A stretch of DNA of 64,000 nt from positions 248,001 through 312,000 of the forward strand of contig CANTFL010000137.1 of NCBI GenBank assembly GCA_947650285.1. The letters are read 5' to 3'. The translations under genes and the position numbers were made by a program. Positions within the stretch are counted from its first letter, which is position 1, and every line of letters starts with the position of its first letter. The notes beneath the pieces are model-generated. The model was not told the origin of the DNA. It worked only from the letters and a program-made list of their open reading frames with translations, and did not search any database. Source of the stretch: Hyaloperonospora brassicae. Lineage: Eukaryota > Oomycota > Peronosporomycetes > Peronosporales > Peronosporaceae. Positions 54,552 to 63,995 of the stretch are shown here, one piece after another.

Positions 54552-56930
54552 TCTTAAGGACAAAGGCACTCGACACGAGATCGAGCTCAAACCGGGCTCG
54601 AAGTACTGTGTCATGAAGCAGTGGCCACTGCCTCGTGACAAGTTCTAGCGATCGACAAGTTCGTTGCCGATCGCTTAGCAGCGGGCCATGTGAGGGAATC
54701 AATTTCCCCTCACAGCTCTCCGACCTTCTGTGTGCGAAAGGCCACAGGAGGATGGCGGATAGTGGATGCATTCAAAAAGTTAATTACTGCAACGGTACCG
54801 GCTCTGACCCCGATACCGAGGAAGGACGTCACCATAGATGGTATGTCAAAGAGTACCATCTTTTCGTCCATGGATCGGATGAATGGCTTCTATCAGGTCC
54901 TCATGCGTGAACGAGATATACCGTACACAGCAGTGAGCACTCCCAGCGGGATGCTGTGGGAGTGGATAGCGACGCCACAAGGGCTGAGAAATGCCCCTGC
55001 AACATTCAACAGATGTGTTACAAATCTGTTGAAACCGGTGCGGATTTATCACCGAGTTAATTCGACGATGTGTTCGTCCATAGCCGAGTTATGGACGGAA
55101 AGACGGATATTGAGGTTCATAAAACTCATATTCGTCAGGTTCTTCAACTTATGCGCAAGCATAAGTTTTATGTCAATCTCAAGAAGTGTATCTTCGCGGC
55201 TAGCGAAATACCACTTCTTGGGTGCATCGTCGGCAAACACGGCGTACGCCCTGATCCCGAAAATGTCAAGGCGATCACCGACTGGCCAGTGCCAGTTGAT
55301 ATCAAGGGACTGCAAAAGTTTCTTGGCTTATCGGCGTACTTGCACAAGTATTCGCGCAATTACGCCAAGATGACTGTTCATCTTTCTTGCTTGCTCAAGA
55401 AATATGTGAAGTGGTCACGGAACGCTGACTGTCAGCGTTCCTGTGAGGGTATAAAGCAAAGCTTTATGCAATCGCCCATCTTGTCGATTGCAGATCAGGA
55501 CAGACCTTTTCATGTGGTCTGTGACGCCAGCGATTTTGCTATCGGCTGTGCGTTGATGCAATACAACATAGACGACGCAGAGCGCGTTGTCTGCTGTCAA
55601 TAGCGTCAGCTTCAAGCAGTTGAACGCAATTATCCAGGGCATGACAAGGAACGCCTTGCCATGAAGTACGCACTGGCTAAGTTCCGCGTCTATCTCTTGG
55701 GAGATAGACCGTTCATCGTATATACGGACCATGCGTCAGTGCGCACGGCCTTAAACAGTCGCCACCTCTCGCAACGAATGGCGAGGTGGCTGTCTTTCTT
55801 CGCGGAGTATAACAACTACGTGGAATACAAAGCAGGGCGACGCAACGTCGTCGCTGATGCGTTATCACGTCGGTCCGATTTCGAGCCGACTACACCAGTC
55901 AATAGTGAGACCTTATCCACTGTTGCGGCACTGTCAGTCAGTGTTACGTCATCGCCCTTACTTGATGACGTGCGGAAGGCATACTCATAAGATAATGATC
56001 TTCTGCGATTGATAAGTCATCGTGCAAACCCAACCCGCAAATCCTTGTCGGATTTGCCTGCCTTATACCGCTCTTCATTGGATCGGTACATGACCCGCAA
56101 TGGTCTGCTGTATTATACAGCAGTTTCTGACGACACCTCTCGTGTCGTCGTTCCCGATCATGATAATTTGCGTTTACGCATCATGTTCGAATGTCACGAT
56201 GCGATGTCAGGCGGGCATCGTGGTAGGCAGAAGACTTATTTCACAGTAAGTCGTGGTTTTTTCTGTCCCCGCTAGTATCAGTTTGTCCGCAAGTAAATTC
56301 GTTCTTGTGAGGTTTGTCAACGGGTGAAGCCTATTCTTTCTTCCCGTGCACCGTTGCAACCTCTGCCGTTGCCGACAGAATGTTGGGAGTCCGTTTCCAT
56401 GGACTTCGTCTTCGGTTTTTCCGAAGACACTCACAAGAATAATGGTATTCTTGTGTTTGTGGTTTGCTTCAGCATGATGCTGCATCTTAATACGGTGCCT
56501 GAGTCGATCATTGCACACGGATGTGCGCGTGTATTCAACGACACGATATCTCGACTTCACGGGTTACCCCACGAGCTCGTATCCGACCGTGACCCCCGGG
56601 TTAACGGCGAATATTTGGAGGTCCGTGTTCCGCGATTTGAGAACACGGTTAAAGATGTCAGCGTCTGGCCATCCCAAAACAGGTGGTCAGATGGAACGTG
56701 CAAATCCTGTCCTCGAAGAGATACTTCGAGGATACCCTCACTCTTTTTCGGGTTGGAGTGAGTTCTGGCCAATGGTCGAATTTGCCATCAACAATTCCGT
56801 GCATGTGTCCACGACGCATACACCGTTCTACGTAAATGGCTTACGCCATCCACGTATTCCCTCCATAATGCACAGTGACTCAAGGTGTAGGGGGGAGGGA
56901 CTCGCTCGAGCAAAAACCGCTTAGACTCTT
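54552..56930 (+). pseudogene. RT, RNase H and integrase core of element B (broken)
   Basis: RT fingers and palm from 54,690 (GGWRIVDAFKKLITAT, MNGFYQVLMRERDIPYTAV). TAA at 55,058-55,060 replaces the YFDD tyrosine and an upstream G is lost as in D. FDDVFVHSR, thumb and RNase H start follow at 55,061-55,603, RNase H end at 55,661-55,990, integrase zinc region at 56,009-56,275 and 56,280-56,335, and core at 56,324-56,924 with a frameshift between VSDRDP and the last acidic motif. Confidence 0.78.
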
Positions 56931-57238
56931 GATCATCACGTATCATCGCACATGCCGATACGTTCGATGTCGATGTCGGCAACGTCGACATCGAGGACAT
57001 CGAGCTTGGCAGTGGCAATGACGCTGCTGCTACATCATACAATGATGACGATGCTGGAATATTCAGCTTCGTCAACGACCATTCGAGCGAGGAAGAGGAC
57101 AACCTCGCTGAAGAAGAGAACAATCTCTTAGCAGTGCGCACGAAGCGCACTGAAAAACACAACAACGAGTCAGCATAGAACTTCCTCCTGACTCGAGAGG
57201 AGATAGTCCGTTTCGTTCGGTACTCCATCGCAAATGGG

Positions 57239-57541
57239 ATGGACCGCCAGAAAAGGAACTCAGACAAGAATGGAAAAGCAAATATTCTTCCATTTAAGGT
57301 TAACGACTTAGTATTACTGTCTACGGTAAACTTACCTGGACATATAGTCACTAGTGTCGGCAGTAGTAAACTACTGCCGAAGTACGTTGGGCCATTTCGT
57401 GCATTGCACCGCAAGGGCAATGCATACACGATTGAGTTGCCTCGCAGGATGCGCACACATTCTACGTTCTATGTGGGTCGCTTCCGCCCGTACTATCATT
57501 GCGAGGCCTCTTGCGAGAGAGGAAATGACCAGCACGCTTAA
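57239..57541 (+). pseudogene. Integrase C-terminal domain of element B
   Basis: MDRQKRNSDKNGKAN and NDLVLLSTVNLPG, GPFRALHRKGNAYTIELP. The shared TAG lies upstream at 57,176-57,178. The frame stops in the linker opposite the antisense coiled coil. Confidence 0.7.
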
Positions 57542-59050
57542 GAATCCTTAACTTATTCTTGTGATCACAAACCAAACACTTAAGCTGGTCCTTCAGCCAC
57601 GCGGCATCGCGACGAGCCGCCTCTAGCTCGTCGCGCAAACGATGCTTCTCGCATTCGCTCTCGAGTTTCAAGAACGCGAAATCCGACCGGTCTTTCTCCC
57701 GATCGGCACGGAGAAATCGCACGGTCGACGACAAGTCGTGTCGACGATCGTGTTTGTGATCTACGTCATCCCTCAACTCGATCAGGTAACGCTCATGGTT
57801 ACTCAAAGTCTCCTGCAAGCCAGGCGGCTGAGCCGGAACTTGTCTAACTACCACCTCCGGAGCCACTAGTGAATTGTCACGGTGGTCGACGCTTCCACAG
57901 GGGCGTATCTTGAGCCACCGCGTGAATAACGAGGAGCGGACAAGTTAAATTGTCCGCTGGTGTGGGTATTTACCATCGTATGACAGCTGGGAACCTCGAT
58001 CCCAGTTGATGGCTGATGTTGAGGGTCTCGTCCACCAGTATGAAGAGACTCATCTGATAGGTCCGAGTGACCATCGTTAAACACTCTTTTTGGAGCTTGT
58101 AGACATATTGCAAGTTCGCAATCGCGTCCCGCATCTCAGCCGAGATGTGTGCCCTTCCCCAGGGCGAACTTAGGGAATACACGTCCCTATGTGCACGCTG
58201 CGAGTTGTCAACAGAACTCTCACAAGGGTCTCCCCATGTAAGGCAAGGAATGTCTGCCTCACTAGAAAAACAGTGGAACCGGTACCTAGCACCGGTTGGC
58301 GTTCGCTTTTCGAACCTGAGGCGTGTCGCCTCAAGTTTCTTAAGCCACCCTTCTCGTCCAAAATTATTTACGTTTTGGACGAACGCGTTCCACGCAACCA
58401 AAGCGAGGCCTTGTCACGCTTTTGGTTGCTGTTATACCACCGATATCCAAGAAAAACATCGAGATAAAACTCTTCTTCAGCGCGAAAGTTCTTCGCGCTG
58501 GAACTCAATCCGTGAAGCTCAGTCGCATCGAATAAGGGTATTCGATGGTGTTGGCTTGTCTCGTGAGACAAGCTATTGATGAGCTGTTCAGGCAAACGCT
58601 ACGGCTTTAGCTCATCACGCTTCGAAGTGGTACCTTTGCCGGTACCACGGTTGTCAGTATGACGACGGCTCGCACCATCGTCGAATCGCTCGTGCGAGGA
58701 CGCGCGAATCGATCGCGGTGATGAGTGATCATACTCATCACCAAATTCGTCATCACTGCCGAACAAACTGTGACGCATGTCGCGAGTCCGTGCGTTCGGC
58801 ATGTCTCTTGATGAACGAGGCACCGCGGGTGAACGCAATGCCTCTAACGGCTTATCCGATTCAGACACACCTGACTCGCCAGAGTAGCTGACCCGAAGCT
58901 CGAGGTCACTCTGTGCATGTGGTGCGATACTACTGTCACCTGGAGCAACACTTGCTGCAGGCTTGGAACGAGCATCAGACGACGAATCGTCTGCCGTAGA
59001 GGCTGGAACGGTAGTAGACCGTTTCGTCTTGAATCAGCCGGCATAGACAT
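57462..59050 (-). pseudogene. Antisense ORF of element B (broken)
   Basis: ATG at 59,048-59,050. Segments match A: HSLFGSDDEFGDEYD (58,599-58,868), LPEQLINSLSHETSQ (58,368-58,595), GREGWLKKLEATRLRFEKRT (57,970-58,401) and the coiled coil (57,462-57,866) ending SRKRPRNDST. Confidence 0.6.
57883..58083 (+). pseudogene. Chromodomain of element B (frameshift and stop)
   Basis: Matches the A chromodomain (RILSHRVNNEERTS, then SWEPRSQLMADVEGL) with an in-frame TAA after RTS. Confidence 0.62.
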
Positions 59051-59167
59051 GTTAACTATGCGAGGCAACGTCAGAATGAATGGGTCTGACTTACAAGTGC
59101 TCCCCGTCCTGTCGGCATCCAACGGGTGGCCACAAAGTTTTCATAGTCACGCGGTGACTATTAGTTT

Positions 59168-59179
59168 AGGGAGGGGTGG
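59168..59179 (+). promoter_or_regulatory. Polypurine tract of element B
   Basis: AGGGAGGGGTGG abuts the 3' LTR start TGTAACGGGG. Confidence 0.75.
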
Positions 59180-59622
59180 TGTAACGGGGTAGCCCTTTCC
59201 ATGATATTGTCACTAAGGATAAAATGACAATAAAGAATATTACTTTAAATATTCCTTCTAACAATATCACAGAGCATGATGATATTGTTGAAGATGACCG
59301 AAGGGTATACTCATTGGTTGATATCGTGATGATATCAACCCACCAATCTCTGCTAGACGCGCGCAATGGGTGGTGAGTAGACTTCATCATACACTTAGTT
59401 AGATCAATATAATTAAGTCAAGATAAACAGAGGCATAAGATTGATAGGACTTAGTTATATTAAATAACAGTTTTATTTATACCAGAGACTGGCGTGTTCA
59501 CTAGTCTCCTTTCCTTCTTCTGTGTTGTTGCAACGCTTAGCAGGGCACTGACTATCACTGTTGTCAGTGGAAGTGAACTCCGTACTGGTCAACCCGTACG
59601 TAGTCACCAGTGCTCCGTTACA
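59180..59622 (+). repeat. 3' LTR of element B (443 bp)
   Basis: Same subtype as the 5' LTR (ACCAGAGACTGGCGTG) with scattered differences and the end AGTGCTCCGTTACA. LTR divergence means B is not a very recent insertion. Confidence 0.9.
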
Positions 59623-59627
59623 CATGG

Positions 59628-59723
59628 TCTCTGTGGGGACATCATAGGTCGAAAATCGCTTGTCCGCTTGGTACTTGTGGCAATAGAAGCAGTGTATGTT
59701 TGGCTCAATGTACTGACTCTTTC
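59628..59723 (-). pseudogene. HECT ligase relic, upstream coding fragment between elements B and E
   Basis: After removing element B and one CATGG duplication, the minus-strand frame NIHCFYCHKYQADKRFSTYD-VPTETM continues directly into PYKKFVASEAAF of the 51,830-51,890 region. It has a C-x2-C-H pattern that could bind zinc. The fragment is cut by element E at 59,724, so the original gene may continue beyond the window. Assignment rests on frame continuity, not on a recognised domain. Confidence 0.55.
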
Positions 59724-60115
59724 TGTAACGATGCACACCTATGCGTGAGCTTAACGCAAGGGTTTTGGTGCCCCGACAGACGTACACGAGGCAAACGATG
59801 AAGCGTAGGTAAGGTAAAGGTAGAACTGTTGTATTAATATAATTAAGTCTTTTGTTACTGTCTCTCTGTTTAACCTGACTTAATTATACTAATCTAACTG
59901 AGTGTACGGTGACGTCTCGTCACCACTTATCGCGCGCGTCTTGCGGCGATTGGTGGGTTGATATCATCAAGATATCAACCAATGAACAGACTCTTTGGTC
60001 GCTTCACCAATATCACCACTCCCGGTGATATTGTTAGAAGAATATTAAACTTAATATTCTTTATTGTCATTATCTCTTCAAATGACAATTCCATGTAACG
60101 TGCTGCCTGGTTACA
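59724..60115 (-). repeat. 3' LTR of element E (392 bp)
   Basis: On the plus strand TGTAACGATGCACACC to GCTGCCTGGTTACA. Shares the CCAGG start (element orientation) with D's 3' LTR. Left flanking five bases are CTTTC. Confidence 0.88.
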
Positions 60116-60128
60116 TCACCCCCCTTAA
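60116..60128 (-). promoter_or_regulatory. Polypurine tract of element E
   Basis: TTAAGGGGGGTGA on the minus strand next to the LTR. Confidence 0.72.
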
Positions 60129-60245
60129 TTGATAGTCACCGTGTGACTATCGAAAATATGGAGGCCACCCGTTGGCCACCATTGGGACAGGGAGCACTTG
60201 TTGGGTCCGTTCCATTCACTTTCCGCTTGACCTCGCATAGTTAAC

Positions 60246-61852
60246 ATGTCTATGCGAGGTGACTCAAGACCCGCGCAGCCCGGTGCTGTGCCAGCCTCTG
60301 CGACAGACAATTCGTCGTCTGCTGCTCCTTCTTCGCCTGCATCAAGAGGTGCTGCAGGTTCACGCGGCACCACACCGCGTGCGCATGATGACCCCGACAT
60401 TGAGGTCATCTACTCTGGCGAGTCAGACGTTTCTGACTCGGGCAATGCTTCAGAGGCGTCACGATCACCGGCGACGCCTCAGTATTCTCCGAGGCCACTG
60501 CCGTACGAACGGACTCGTGAGTTGCATCACAGTCTGTTCGGCAGTGATGATGATGATCAGGGGTGAGAGGAGCATTACTCCTTACCACCGCCGACTCGTA
60601 CCTCTTCTCACGAGCGTGATGACGATGGCGCGAGCCGTCGTCAATCTGGGAGCCGTGGTACCGACAAAGGTACAACTGTGAAGCGTGGTGAGGTCAAGCC
60701 GTGGCGTTTGCCCGAACGGGTCATCAATAGCTTGTCTCACGAGACAAGCCAACACCATCGAATACCCTTATTCGATGCGACTGAGCTTCACGGCTTGAGT
60801 TCCAGCGCGAAGAACTTTCGCGCTGAAGAAGAGTTTTATCTCGATGTTTTTCTTGGATATCGGTGGTATAACAGCAACCAAAAGCGTGACAAGGCCTCGC
60901 TTTGGTTGCGTGGAACGCGTTCGTCCAAAACGTAAATAATTTTGGACGAGAAGGGTGGCTTAAGAAACTTGAGGCGACACGCCTCAGGTTCGAAAAGCGA
61001 ACGCCAACCGGTGCTAGGTACCGGTTCCACTGTTTTTCTAGTGAGGCAGACATTCCTTGCCTTACATGGGGAGACCCTTGTGAGAGTTCTGTTGACAACT
61101 CGCAGCGTGCACATAGGGACGTGTATTCCCTAAGTTCGCCCTGGGGAAGGGCACACATCTCGGCTGAGATTCGTGACGTGATTGCAAACTTGCAATCCGT
61201 CTACAAGTGCCTAGGGCGCGTGTTTACCGATGGTTTCTCGGACCAATCGGATAAGTCTCGTCATACTGGCGGACGAGACCTTCAACATCTATCAACAGCT
61301 GAGAGCGGGGCTCCCAGCTGTTCCAAGAGGGTGGAAACCCCCGCCACTGGACGAGGTAGCTCGTACTTGATCCTGAATTGTCACGGTGGTTCAAGATACG
61401 CTCCACTAGAAAGCGTTGACCACCGTGAGCATCCACCAAAGGATGTGGTGGAGGAGGAAAGACCTCCCTCAGAACCCCAGGCCCACCATCTCGACCCTTA
61501 CGAGATGGATCGCGCAATCGATGAGTTGCGCGATAACTTGAAGCACGAGCGCGACCGGCGCTACGCTTTGACTGATACCGTGCGGAAGAACCGCAAGGAT
61601 CGCGAGGCTGATCGGGCAAAGGATCGCGCCGATTACGCCACAGCGCAGCTTCAGGTCGAGCGGGATGTCCGCTCCCTTTCTGGCGAGCTGGAGACAGCTC
61701 GCGGGGAGATATCTCGGTTGAGTTCCGAGGTATCTTATCTGCGCGACCATACGGATCGTCTGGAGCGCGAACGCAAGAACTTGATGGATGTTCTTGAACG
61801 CGGGGGCTATCTTCATCGGAAGAAGAAGGCTCGTACCGACAGTACGGTCTGA
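60246..61852 (+). CDS. Antisense ORF of element E, best-preserved copy
   Basis: Starts at ATG 60,246 inside a hairpin loop. Segments: 60,246-60,566 (Ser/Ala/Pro-rich start MSMRGDSRPAQPG, then DDPDIEVIYSGESDVSDSG and HSLFGSDDDDQG, TGA at 60,564-60,566); 60,678-60,935 (KPWRLPERVINSLSHETSQ, LDVFLGYRWYNSNQKRD); 60,902-61,852 (316 codons: GREGWLKKLEATRLRFEKRT, DPYEMDRAIDELRDNLKHER, a long heptad-like coiled coil rich in Arg/Asp/Glu/Leu, tail RKKKARTDSTV). The shifts between segments may be mutations. The order of segments is the same in A, B and D, and the A/B coiled coil differs widely in sequence yet keeps its pattern. No family is recognised and function is unknown. Confidence 0.65.
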
Positions 61853-62096
61853 GTCGCCCTACGTAAAACGTAGGATGCGTGCGGATCCTGCGAGGCAACT
61901 CAATCGTGTATGCATTGCCCTTGCAATGCAACACTCGAAATGGCCCAACGTACTTCGGCAGTAGTACACTACTGCCGACACAAGTGAATACATGTCCAGG
62001 TAAGTTTACCGTAGACAGTAATACTAAGTCGTTAACCTTAAATGAAAGAACATTTGCTCTTCCATTCTTTTCTGCGTTCCATTTCTGGCGATCCAC
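61224..62096 (-). CDS. Integrase C-terminal domain and chromodomain of element E (290 codons)
   Basis: Same architecture as 46,890-47,762: barrel (~1-90), disordered Arg/Pro/Ser linker (~91-225), chromodomain (~227-277; FLVERILNHRDNSG, SYLVQWRGFPPSW). Intact through all 290 codons and antiparallel to the 316-codon antisense segment over about 630 bp. The TAG at 62,157-62,159 precedes it in frame. Confidence 0.82.
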   Translation of the reverse strand: MDRQKWNAEKNGRANVLSFKVNDLVLLSTVNLPGHVFTCVGSSVLLPKYVGPFRVLHCKGNAYTIELPRRIRTHPTFYVGRLRPYCRYEPSSSDEDSPRVQEHPSSSCVRAPDDPYGRADKIPRNSTEISPRELSPARQKGSGHPARPEAALWRNRRDPLPDQPRDPCGSSARYQSKRSAGRARASSYRATHRLRDPSRKGRDGGPGVLREVFPPPPHPLVDAHGGQRFLVERILNHRDNSGSSTSYLVQWRGFPPSWNSWEPRSQLLIDVEGLVRQYDETYPIGPRNHR

Positions 62097-62339
62097 CTCA
62101 TTTGCGATGGAGTACTGAACGAAACGGACTATCTCCTCTCGAGTCAGGAGGAAGTTCTATGCTGACTCGTTGTTGTGTTTTTCAGTGCGCTTCGTGCGCA
62201 CTGCTAAGAGATTGTTCTCTTCTACAGCGAGGTTGTCCTCTTCCTCGCTCGAATGGTCGTTGACGAAGCTGAATATTCCAGCATCGTCATCATTGTATGA
62301 TGTAGCAGCAGCTCCATTGCTACTGCTAAGATCAGCTTC

Positions 62340-63995
62340 TTAGATGTAGACATTATCGACATCGACATCGAACGTATCGGCATGTGCAATGACACGTGAT
62401 GAGCAAGAGCCAAAACGGTTTTTGCTCGAGCAAGTCCCTCCCCTTCTTATCCAAGAGTCACACTCTACAAGGACGGGTACACGTGGATGGCGTAAACCAT
62501 TCACGTTAAACGGTGTGTGCAGTGTTGAGGCATGCAGAAAATTATTGATCGCGAATTCCACCATGGGTAGGAATTCTCTCCAACTCGTAAACGAGTGGAC
62601 ATATCCTCGAAGTATCTCTTCGAGGACACGGTTCGCACGTTCCGTCTGACCATCTGTTTCGGGATGGTCAGAAGTAGACATCTTAAATCGTGTTCCAAGA
62701 GAACGGAACACGGTTTGCCAAAATGACGCCGTGAACCGAGGGTCACGGTCGGATACGAGCTCACGGAGTATCCCGTGGAGTCTAAAGACCGTGTCGAGAA
62801 AGACACGAGCACAACCTTGAGCCTTGATCGACTCAGGTACAGCAGCAAGATGCACCACCTTGCTGAAACAAACCACGAACACAAGAATACCATTATTCTT
62901 GTGAGCGTCTTCGGAAAAACCGAAGACGAAGTCCATTGAAACGGACTGGCGGCACTCTTCCGGGACCGGTAGAGGCTGTAATGGTACACGGGATTGAGGA
63001 ATAGGCTTCATCCGTTGACAAACCTCGCAAGAACGAATGTACTTGCGTACAAGCTGATTCTGGCGGGGCATGTAAAAGTCACGACTTACCGTGAGGTAAG
63101 TCTTTTCTCTACCACAATGGCCGCCTGTTGGGGCATCGCGACACTCATACATGATGCGTAAGCGCAAATCACGATGAGCGGGTACGACGACACGAGGCGT
63201 GTCGCCGTCAACAGCTGTATAGTACAGCAATCCGTTGCGTGTAATATACCGATCCGATGAGGATCGGTACAAAGCCGGTAAATCCCTCATTGATTTACCG
63301 GATGGATTCACCAGATGATCCATCAATCGCAGAAGATCATTATCTTCTGCGTATGCCTTTCGTACGTCGTCAAGTTTACTTGACGACGGGACACTGACTG
63401 ACAGTGTCGCAACAGTGGGCTTATCCTCACTGTTTAGTTGCGCGTCCGGCTCGAAATCTGGCCGGCGCGAGAGCAAATCAGCGACGACGTTTAGTCGTCC
63501 TGGTTTATACTCCACGTAGAAGTTATACTCCGCGAAGAAAGACAGCCACCTCGCCATTCGTTGCGAGAGGTGTGGGCTGTTTACGGCCGTGCGTAATGAA
63601 GCATGGTCCGTATATACGATGAACGGTCTATCTCCCAATAGATAGACCCGGAACTTAGCCAGTGCGTACTTCATGGCAAGGCGTTCCTTGTCATACACTG
63701 GGTAATTGCGCTCAGCTGCTTGCAGCTGACGCGACTGATAACAGACGACGCGCTCTGCGCCATCTGTGTCGTATTGCATCAACGCACAGCCGATTGCGAA
63801 ATCGCTGGCGTCACAGACCACATGAAAAGGTCTGTCCTGATCTGCAATCGCCAATATCGGCGACTGCATCAAGCTCCGCTTGATACTTTCAAAGGAGCGC
63901 TGGCACTCAGCGTTCCATGACCACTTGACATTTTTCTTGAGTAAACAAAAAAGACGTACCGTCATTTCGGCGTAGTTGCGGGAGTACTTATGCAA
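62340..63995 (-). CDS. RNase H and integrase of element E (551 codons to the window edge)
   Basis: Matches 44,802-46,646 of D: RNase H motifs CDASDFAIG, DKERLAMKY, YTDHASLRT, VVADLLSRR; integrase HHCC (GGHCGREKTY, RSCEVCQRM) and D,D,E (SMDFVFGF, VSDRDPRF, GQTERANRVLEE). Open to the edge, so the upstream end is not a real start. Confidence 0.8.
   Translation of the reverse strand: MHKYSRNYAEMTVRLFCLLKKNVKWSWNAECQRSFESIKRSLMQSPILAIADQDRPFHVVCDASDFAIGCALMQYDTDGAERVVCYQSRQLQAAERNYPVYDKERLAMKYALAKFRVYLLGDRPFIVYTDHASLRTAVNSPHLSQRMARWLSFFAEYNFYVEYKPGRLNVVADLLSRRPDFEPDAQLNSEDKPTVATLSVSVPSSSKLDDVRKAYAEDNDLLRLMDHLVNPSGKSMRDLPALYRSSSDRYITRNGLLYYTAVDGDTPRVVVPAHRDLRLRIMYECRDAPTGGHCGREKTYLTVSRDFYMPRQNQLVRKYIRSCEVCQRMKPIPQSRVPLQPLPVPEECRQSVSMDFVFGFSEDAHKNNGILVFVVCFSKVVHLAAVPESIKAQGCARVFLDTVFRLHGILRELVSDRDPRFTASFWQTVFRSLGTRFKMSTSDHPETDGQTERANRVLEEILRGYVHSFTSWREFLPMVEFAINNFLHASTLHTPFNVNGLRHPRVPVLVECDSWIRRGGTCSSKNRFGSCSSRVIAHADTFDVDVDNVYI

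Larger units (their letters stand above)
51896..59622 (+). mobile_element. Element B: full-length chromodomain Ty3/Gypsy retrotransposon (7,727 bp)
   Basis: Flanked by a perfect 5-bp target duplication CATGG (51,891-51,895 and 59,623-59,627). LTRs 51,896-52,336 and 59,180-59,622, internal region 6,843 bp, near-identical to element A in reverse orientation. Gag to integrase are present in order but broken in many places, so the copy is defective. It interrupts the HECT gene coding region. Confidence 0.94.
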
